From contig CBFGVX010000003.1 of assembly GCA_965652425.1 (NCBI GenBank), positions 6,603 to 70,602 on the forward strand: a stretch of DNA of 64,000 bases, read 5' to 3'. This DNA is from JANSXG01 sp965652425 (GTDB lineage: Bacteria > Planctomycetota > Phycisphaerae > Phycisphaerales > UBA1924). The notes beneath the pieces are model-generated. The model was not told the DNA's origin. It worked only from the letters and a program-made list of their open reading frames with translations, and did not search any database. Below are positions 57,672 to 64,000 of this stretch, piece after piece. Position numbers and translations under genes: made by a program. Numbering within the stretch: the stretch's first letter is position 1; each line of letters opens with the position of its first letter.

Positions 57672-58370
57672 TCAGCGCCGACGACGCCCGCCGAGAAGAC
57701 CCATCCCCGCGAGCGCGAGGCCGGCGGTGCCGGGAAGGGGGATCACCACGGCGGCATCAAAGTTCTGCGCCTGCATGGTCACGGAACTCACGGTATTTCC
57801 ACCGATCAGCGCTTCGAGCGTGATGGTGTAGGTGCCCAGCGCGTTCGGATCAAAGGTGCCATTCCCGAATACGGAACCGAAGCTGAGGTTCTGCGAGTCT
57901 TGGATCAGCGAAGCGGAAGGGGCGTAAGTGCCGCCGGCGAAAATGTAAAACAGATTGAAGAAATTCACCGTGTTCACGACGCGCTGAGTCGTCGAGTTGT
58001 CCTGGCTGAGGAAGTCAACCGTCAGGCGCAACGCCGTGTTGGAGATGCTGCGATTGCCGAGGTTGGCGCTGAAGTCAACATTCCACCAGAAATTGGAAGG
58101 GTTCTGAACCGATCCGCCCGGTTCCACACGGTAGGTGCCGCCGCTCTGCATGACATCGCCGACGAACGCCTGCTTCGCCTTGATCCCCAGCTCGATGGTC
58201 GTGCCGTGCGTCTGCGTGCGCGTGATGGCGAAGTTGGTGTTCGAATTGCCGGTCCCGACATCGAACTGACCGGTCAAGGTGTCGCCGTAGGTGGTCACGG
58301 ACGAGGCCGAGGCCAACGGAGCGATCGCAGCCGCGGCAACAATCGCCGCGCCGTACAACATGGTCTTCAT
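57672..58370 (-). CDS. Secreted PEP-CTERM-like protein
   Basis: The 232-residue product has a signal peptide (MLYGAAIVAAAAIAPLASAS), a beta-rich body with many Thr, Asn and Ser (TLTGQFDVGTGNSNTNFAITRT, NPSNFWWNVDFSANLGNR) and the C-terminal sorting tail PLPGTAGLALAGMGLLGGRRRR. The body looks like a beta-sandwich surface protein. The ATG at 58370 is preceded by GGAGAG at about 9 nt; the ATG at 58385 has none. A TTAATT-17-TATAGT promoter stands upstream, with a CCCCC...GGGGG inverted repeat between promoter and gene. Confidence 0.78.
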   Translation of the reverse strand: MKTMLYGAAIVAAAAIAPLASASSVTTYGDTLTGQFDVGTGNSNTNFAITRTQTHGTTIELGIKAKQAFVGDVMQSGGTYRVEPGGSVQNPSNFWWNVDFSANLGNRSISNTALRLTVDFLSQDNSTTQRVVNTVNFFNLFYIFAGGTYAPSASLIQDSQNLSFGSVFGNGTFDPNALGTYTITLEALIGGNTVSSVTMQAQNFDAAVVIPLPGTAGLALAGMGLLGGRRRR

Positions 58371-58432
58371 CTCTTTACTCTCCATTCAGAAGTCTACAAA
58401 ACCCCCAACATACCTAGTTCGGGGGAGCATTC

Positions 58433-58461
58433 ACTATACATGGAAGGTACCCTCGAATTAA
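58433..58461 (-). promoter_or_regulatory. Promoter-like pair for the PEP-CTERM-like gene at 58370
   Basis: On the minus strand TTAATT (58456-58461) and TATAGT (58433-58438) are 17 bp apart. Between this and the gene lies CCCCC-n14-GGGGG. Confidence 0.45.
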
Positions 58462-58547
58462 GGAAAATCCAGCCGAAAACGACACCGCCCGGCTTCATCC
58501 AGCAGGATCGACCGGGCAGGGTGGGATTATCGGTCTATAGACTGAAA

Positions 58548-59231
58548 TCAGCGACGGCGACGAACGAGACCCAGCCCGGCAAGACCGAGCAGCCCGGCGG
58601 CTCCGGGGCTTGGAATCACCAGTGCCGCGTTGTCCAGGTCGAAGCGCACTTCGATGTCCTGACCGGCCAGGCCCTGCGGCACATTGAAGCCGAGCTGGAT
58701 GTTCCCGATGTTCGAGAAGACGCTCTCGTAGGTCCCGCTCCCGAATGAGATGATGTCGTCGGACTCCGGTGTCAGGTCGAAGGTGACCGTGGTCCAGGTG
58801 TTCGGCTCAACGGTAATGGAGGACTCGGTCGCCGCGCCCGGGTTGTTCATGGGCGTGGCGAAGCGCCCGGTGATGGTCAGCGGCTCGCTCAGGTCGTGCC
58901 GGATGTCGAAGCTGAAACCGATCACGCCCGAGGCGATCCAGTCGCCGACGAACGCGCCGCCCGAGGCGTTCGAATCGCCCTGGCCGCGAAGGACGACGGG
59001 CGGGAAGAAGCCCGAGGCGTTCTGCAGGTTGTAGGTGCCCGAGGCGTAGCCCGAGCCGTCGGGGCCGCCGGCGGGGAACCAGTCCAGCGGGCCGGAGTTG
59101 TTGAAGTTGGTCCAGTTGGCGTTGCCGCCCTCGAAAGTCTCGGTGAACGGGCCGACCAGCGATCCGGCGCTGGCGGCGGAGCCGACGGAAACCAGCAGGG
59201 CGGCGGAGGCGAACAGGCAAGTGCGTGACAT
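58548..59231 (-). CDS. Secreted PEP-CTERM-like protein, second of the pair
   Basis: The 227-residue product has a signal peptide (FASAALLVSVGSAASAGS), a beta-rich body resembling a choice-of-anchor or jellyroll fold (FTETFEGGNANWTNFNNSGP, ITGRFATPMNNPGAATES, TWTTVTFDLTPESDD), and the tail IPSPGAAGLLGLAGLGLVRRRR. Surface attachment or exopolysaccharide-linked roles are known for PEP-CTERM proteins in general. The start ATG at 59231 lies about 89 nt from a well-formed promoter. Confidence 0.78.
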   Translation of the reverse strand: MSRTCLFASAALLVSVGSAASAGSLVGPFTETFEGGNANWTNFNNSGPLDWFPAGGPDGSGYASGTYNLQNASGFFPPVVLRGQGDSNASGGAFVGDWIASGVIGFSFDIRHDLSEPLTITGRFATPMNNPGAATESSITVEPNTWTTVTFDLTPESDDIISFGSGTYESVFSNIGNIQLGFNVPQGLAGQDIEVRFDLDNAALVIPSPGAAGLLGLAGLGLVRRRR

Positions 59232-59559
59232 AACAGATTCTCTCTCTCGGATAGGGGGCGCGAAGCGGGCCGGTATAGATACTGGGATTATTCCTGCGAT
59301 ACGGAACAGAATCTTGCAGGGCGGGAATTATACAGTGTTCTGCATATAGTTGCAACTCAGTCTCAACAAGTTCTCGGACGAGCGTGCGTCTCTCGGATGG
59401 ACGGGTTTGATGCTGCCTGACTGCCAGTCTGACACCCTGCGGACCGCTCTGGCAGCGTTCGGGCAGGGAGCGACAGCCCGCTATATGCCGTAAATCACTG
59501 TCAATGCGGCGTTTGCATATTCTCGCTTTCGGCCCGGGCTTTGCACCAGTTCCAGCGAC
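59232..59559. other. Intergenic region of 328 bp
   Basis: Apart from the promoter at 59327-59355 for the minus-strand gene, this region has an AT-rich half and a C-rich half before the receiver-like gene. I see no gene, clear second promoter or long repeat in it. Confidence 0.4.
59327..59355 (-). promoter_or_regulatory. Sigma-70-type promoter for the PEP-CTERM-like gene at 59231
   Basis: On the minus strand TTGCAA (59350-59355) and TATAAT (59327-59332) are 17 bp apart, the best promoter match in the window. The predicted leader is about 90 nt. Confidence 0.7.
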
Positions 59560-60087
59560 ATGGTCATGCTGCGCCACCCCAACTCGCCGCTGCATTCAGC
59601 ACCGAACGGCTCCTCGCCCAGCGAGGGCGGGCGGTTGAATCTGTTGCTGTCGTCCGGGGACTACTGGCGCGAGGACGACTGGGCCTCTCTGCTTCCCCGA
59701 TTGCTCGAGCCCCTGGGCATCAACACGGTCCGGGTCGGGTCCGGCAGCGAGGCGACCACTGTATTAAAGGTTACGCCCGTCCACATCGCCGTCGTCGACC
59801 TGGCCCTTCCCCTCGATCCCGCGGCACCCTCAATCTCCGAGCTCGATGAGCAGGAGGGGGGGTACCGCCTTCTGGAGATGCTCGGGCGCCTGCCCTGCCC
59901 GCCCCCGACCCTGGTCGTGAAGCGGCGCAAGACCCGGCGCGACGACACGCGCGAGCTGCACGCGGCACTCCAGGCCCGGGCCTTCGCCGTGATCGAACGC
60001 CCCGTGCGCATGGACATCGTCCTCGAAGCGATGCGCCGGGTGCTGACCCGCTACCACTCGGGCAAGTGGCCCGAGTGCGACAACTGA
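59560..60087 (+). CDS. Receiver-domain-like protein
   Basis: The 175-residue protein has a receiver-like alpha/beta layout: LLLSSGDYWREDDWASLLPRLLEPLG, strand VHIAVVDLALP (position of the phospho-accepting Asp), and strand AFAVIERPVRMDIVLEAM near the end, where an Arg replaces the usual Lys (K-P loop becomes R-P). The normal acidic pair at the end of strand 1 is not clear, so phosphorylation is doubtful. The loop after the Asp is long and acidic. Start at ATG 59560 or 59566. It precedes groES by 120 bp on the same strand. Confidence 0.6.
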   Translation: MVMLRHPNSPLHSAPNGSSPSEGGRLNLLLSSGDYWREDDWASLLPRLLEPLGINTVRVGSGSEATTVLKVTPVHIAVVDLALPLDPAAPSISELDEQEGGYRLLEMLGRLPCPPPTLVVKRRKTRRDDTRELHAALQARAFAVIERPVRMDIVLEAMRRVLTRYHSGKWPECDN

Positions 60088-60207
60088 TTTCCTGTTCCTT
60101 CCCTGTTCCGCCCGGCGCGACTCCGCCTCGGGCATTGAAACCTGATTCACCAAACCCCTTTGCCCGTCGCCGCTGGATGGCCGGGCACTCACTCGGAGAA
60201 AGAAGAC

Positions 60208-60558
60208 ATGGCAACCGCGACCAAGAACAAGCCGACCACCAAGAAGACTTCCACCAAATCCACCAAGCTGAGCATCAAGCCGCTGCACGACAAGGTCATC
60301 GTCCGGCGCGATGAGGCCGAGACGCAGACCGCTTCGGGCATCTTCCTGCCCGAGTCGGCCAAGGACCAGCAGAAGACCGGCGTGGTGCTGGCCGTCGGCG
60401 ACGGCGCGCTCAACCGCGAGACCGGCGACCGCATCCCGCTGAGCGTCAGCAATGGCGATCGCGTGATCTTCTCGTCCTACGCGGGCAACGAGGTGAAAGT
60501 CGACGGCGAAGAGCTGCTGATCATGTCCGAGAGCGACATCCTCGCCATCATCGACTGA
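60208..60558 (+). CDS. groS: Co-chaperonin GroES with N-terminal extension
   Basis: The 116-residue protein has the GroES core from LSIKPLHDKVIVRRDE through TASGIFLPESAKDQQ (the mobile loop), GVVLAVGDG, VSNGDRVIFSSYAGNEV and ILAIID at the end. A Lys/Thr-rich extension of about 22 residues (ATATKNKPTTKKTSTK) precedes it; the family is usually 95-100 residues long. It works with GroEL as a folding chamber lid. GGAG lies 13 nt before the ATG. No CIRCE element is seen. Confidence 0.93.
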   Translation: MATATKNKPTTKKTSTKSTKLSIKPLHDKVIVRRDEAETQTASGIFLPESAKDQQKTGVVLAVGDGALNRETGDRIPLSVSNGDRVIFSSYAGNEVKVDGEELLIMSESDILAIID

Positions 60559-60597
60559 TCGTCATCAAGACGCACCCCCAGCCGACGAAAGCCCCGC

Positions 60598-60804
60598 ATG
60601 ACCAACGATCAGCTCCGCAAGGCGCTCACCGAGTGCAACGGCCAGCGCGATGTCGAGTTCGCCTTCACCGGCGCGACGCCGCCCTGCACCGTCAAGCACG
60701 CGATGCTCGTGCCCGATGAGGACGACCACCTCATCAAGCTGACCGACGGCAAGCATGTGGTCATCCTCGACGCCGAGCGCGTCGCCTGGCTGCGCATCGG
60801 CTGA
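60598..60804 (+). CDS. Small protein encoded between groES and groEL
   Basis: The 68-residue product reads MTNDQLRKALTECNGQRDVE, then AFTGATPPCTVKHAMLVPDE and DDHLIKLTDGKHVVILDAER, with an ending VAWLRIG. It looks like a compact alpha/beta protein with two Cys. I recognise no family. It lies 39 bp after groES and 127 bp before groEL on the same strand, so it is probably co-transcribed. Codon use matches the highly C-ending groES/groEL genes, which supports real expression. Confidence 0.65.
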   Translation: MTNDQLRKALTECNGQRDVEFAFTGATPPCTVKHAMLVPDEDDHLIKLTDGKHVVILDAERVAWLRIG

Positions 60805-60871
60805 CCCCCCAACCCCGTTCACGATTCACCTTTCTTTTTTCGAACCCGATTCAACACCTCACACCACACTC

Positions 60872-60910
60872 GCCCGCCAGCGCATCCCTGTTTCTTCAGA
60901 TTTGGCGGGC
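60872..60910 (+). promoter_or_regulatory. Inverted repeat in the groEL leader
   Basis: GCCCGCCA (60872-60879) and TGGCGGGC (60903-60910) form a perfect 8-bp stem over a 23-nt loop, ending 21 bp before the groEL ATG. It may regulate groEL translation or be an operator; it is not the CIRCE sequence. Confidence 0.4.
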
Positions 60911-60931
60911 CGACAGCAAGGAACAACAGAC

Positions 60932-62563
<1,632 letters not shown>

Positions 62564-62571
62564 TCCAGTAG

Positions 62572-62603
62572 CGATTCGTGGTCGAAAGACCGCGAATCGG
62601 TTT
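62572..62603 (+). terminator. Terminator after groEL
   Basis: CGATTCG (62572-62578) with GGTC (62580-62583), loop GAAA, GACC (62588-62591) and CGAATCG (62593-62599), followed by GTTT. Long stem with one opposed-base mismatch and a short T-run. Confidence 0.7.
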
Positions 62604-62652
62604 CAGCATTTAGGAGAGATTAGTTCGCAGCACCTCATAGTGCGGATGTGAC

Positions 62653-63693
62653 ATGTCTTACGATCTCTCCAACAAGTTTGTAGTTGCAATATCAAGTCGA
62701 GCCTTGTTCGATTTGGTACGCGAAGACCGGATCTTCCAGAGAGGTGGTCCGGATGTTTTCATCGCGTATCAAAAGAAACACAGGGATGTCCCTCCAGCAC
62801 CCGGGCCCGCGATGCCGCTCGTGGCCAGCCTTCTCGAATTAAACGAGTTTATTCCGGATCGACCAGTCGAGGTGGTGCTACTTTCCAAGAATTCACCATC
62901 AGCAGCGATCCGTATGCGAAACGCACTTGATGCTCATGGTGTTCGAATCGAAAGATTCTGGTATACGAGTGGCGATCCGGTTGCTCCGTATCTGAAGCCA
63001 GCAAAGGTGGATCTCTTTCTATCAGCTGACGCAAAGGATGTCATCGAAGCACATTCAAATGGTTGCGCCGCCGGACATATTTATGGGTTGCCGAAGACCG
63101 TCGCGGATAGGCATGTGGGGCAGTTACGGATTGCGTTTGACGGAGATGCTGTCATTTTCGCGGAAGAGTCGGAGAAAATTTACAAAGAAAAGGGGATTCA
63201 GACATTTCTTGACCACGAAAGTGAAAATGCGGCGCGTCCTATCCCAGACGGACCCTTTGCGAATGTGTTCCGTGCCTTGGGTAAGTTGCGTGCTGCGCTC
63301 CCTCCAGACGAGGCTTGGCGAATCAAGATCGGGCTATTCACTGCTCGCAATGCCCCTGCAGATCAGAGAGTGCTTCAAACAATGGAGCAATGGGATGTGC
63401 ACCCGGATCACTTGGCATTTCTGGGAGGTGTGGAGAAGAATGAAACTATTCAAGCGTTCGGTCCCAGCATCTACTTCGATGACCAGTCCACACACTTAGT
63501 GCCGCTAGCGCGATTCATTCCAACAGCGTGCGTGCCGTCATCAATGAACGACTTGGTCAACGATATTCCACTGTGTCCGTCGTGCCAAGAACCTATGGTT
63601 GAGCGATTGGCACTTAGGGGAGAAACTGCTGGCAAGCCATTTTGGGGTTGCTCAAGGTATCCTCGCTGCACTGGCAACATGAGCATCGCGTAG
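62653..63693 (+). CDS. 5'-nucleotidase-family protein fused to a topoisomerase-type zinc ribbon
   Basis: The 346-residue protein starts with the 5'-nucleotidase (cytosolic, PF06189-type) pattern: FVVAISSRALFDLVREDRIF, then PLVASLLELNEF, the stretch VEVVLLSKNSP, WYTSGDPVAPYLKPAKVDLFLSA, and IAFDGDAVIFAEESE (Asp residues of the HAD-like site). The last 40 residues carry a topoisomerase-type zinc ribbon, CPSCQEPM...FWGCSRYPRCTGNM. That is an unusual fusion. GC content is near 50%, far below groEL next to it, which suggests transfer. No ribosome site is close to the ATG; an AGGAGAG lies 37 nt upstream. Function: nucleotide dephosphorylation is likely; the zinc ribbon suggests nucleic acid contact. 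Confidence 0.75.
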   Translation: MSYDLSNKFVVAISSRALFDLVREDRIFQRGGPDVFIAYQKKHRDVPPAPGPAMPLVASLLELNEFIPDRPVEVVLLSKNSPSAAIRMRNALDAHGVRIERFWYTSGDPVAPYLKPAKVDLFLSADAKDVIEAHSNGCAAGHIYGLPKTVADRHVGQLRIAFDGDAVIFAEESEKIYKEKGIQTFLDHESENAARPIPDGPFANVFRALGKLRAALPPDEAWRIKIGLFTARNAPADQRVLQTMEQWDVHPDHLAFLGGVEKNETIQAFGPSIYFDDQSTHLVPLARFIPTACVPSSMNDLVNDIPLCPSCQEPMVERLALRGETAGKPFWGCSRYPRCTGNMSIA

Positions 63694-64000
63694 CCCGGCA
63701 GCACTGGCGACTCATGCGCGCAATCGCGGCGTCCTCCGCGCCCCGCTCGGCCCCGGCGTGCAGGACCTGCGTCATATCTCCACGAAGGAGCCGGTGCTGC
63801 TGGGGATCGGGGGTCGGTGTGGGATGCGTCGGACCGGGTGGCCCGTGGTGGCATGTTCTTGGGTGATGCTCGTGACCCGATGCTTGCGCATTCGGGTTCT
63901 GATCCCTTCCGCTTGCGAGTGGTTGGGGCATCATGATCGAGAAGCGCGGTTGGGATCGGAGCCCTGAGCGCGAGCTCAGGGTCGCGTGTTCCGGCGTGGG
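63694..64000. other. Terminal 307 bp without a recognisable gene
   Basis: The segment is GC-rich again, in contrast to the nucleotidase gene before it. Its short ORFs have no protein-like look. A perfect hairpin CCCTGAGC-gcga-GCTCAGGG stands at 63962-63981 with no T-run. Nothing else could be supported. Confidence 0.3.
63962..63981. repeat. Perfect hairpin near the window end
   Basis: CCCTGAGC (63962-63969) and GCTCAGGG (63974-63981) with a GCGA loop. It may be a terminator or part of a dispersed repeat. Confidence 0.4.

Noticed and set aside
60088..60207. CIRCE heat-shock operator before groES
   Set aside because: The GCACTCACTCGG stretch resembles one half-site only; the second inverted half is absent.

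Overview
The window is one stretch of a GC-rich (roughly 65%) chromosome that looks like a planctomycete of the class Phycisphaerae. The evidence is internal. Three secreted proteins end in a PEP-CTERM-like tail (a VPAPGT, PLPGT or PSPGA turn, a short hydrophobic stretch, then RRRR). A subtilisin-like protease carries two dockerin-like calcium repeats. A gene of the planctomycete-type HYExAFE family is present. There is also machinery for an outer membrane with lipopolysaccharide (LptF/LptG-type permeases, a WaaP-like kinase, a glycosyltransferase). No tRNA, rRNA, IS element, CRISPR array or prophage was seen. Gene density is high and most long ORFs antisense to real genes are artefacts of high GC.

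Layout. 1-6 kb: truncated S8 protease, PEP-CTERM-like protein, histidyl-tRNA synthetase, AhpD-like protein, type II NADH dehydrogenase. 6-10 kb: two tandem paralogous secreted proteins followed by two small, coupled membrane proteins. 10-17 kb: UbiA-type prenyltransferase, a structured leader or small RNA with a strong terminator, GbsR/MarR regulator, DUF2330-like protein, FlgM, a SPOR-like lipoprotein and a GAF/PP2C phosphatase. 17-27 kb: secreted protein, ECF sigma factor with anti-sigma partner, and a two-gene set with a large VWA protein and a low-complexity membrane protein. 27-41 kb: DinB-like protein, envelope genes (plsY, glycosyltransferase, WaaP-like kinase, large signal peptidase I), a PSP1/RicT-type protein, a cassette of three tiny exported or membrane proteins, HYExAFE, a lipase-like hydrolase and two LptF/G permeases. 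41-53 kb: degenerate M16 peptidase, RmuC, membrane protein, SnoaL-like protein, Mrp/ApbC ATPase, LTxxQ-like secreted protein, lipoproteins, serine acetyltransferase, MFS protein. 53-58 kb: Lys-rich DNA-binding-like protein, orphan parB with two parS palindromes, NUDIX hydrolase, soluble histidine kinase, YqjD/YqjE-like pair. 58-64 kb: two PEP-CTERM-like proteins, receiver-like protein, groES - small gene - groEL, and a 5'-nucleotidase fused to a topoisomerase-type zinc ribbon.

Expression signals fall into two classes. One class has Shine-Dalgarno motifs and, in places, good -35/-10 pairs (for example 59327-59355 and 51425-51453). The other has a TAnnnT -10 box only 5-8 nt before the start codon and no Shine-Dalgarno, which implies leaderless mRNAs for at least nine genes. 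Other points of interest are a run of 12 C inside hisS, low-GC patches within otherwise high-GC genes, an Mrp protein lacking the usual CxxC, the parS sites embedded in genes, and the nucleotidase-zinc ribbon fusion. All functions are assigned by reading motifs only; no database search was run.
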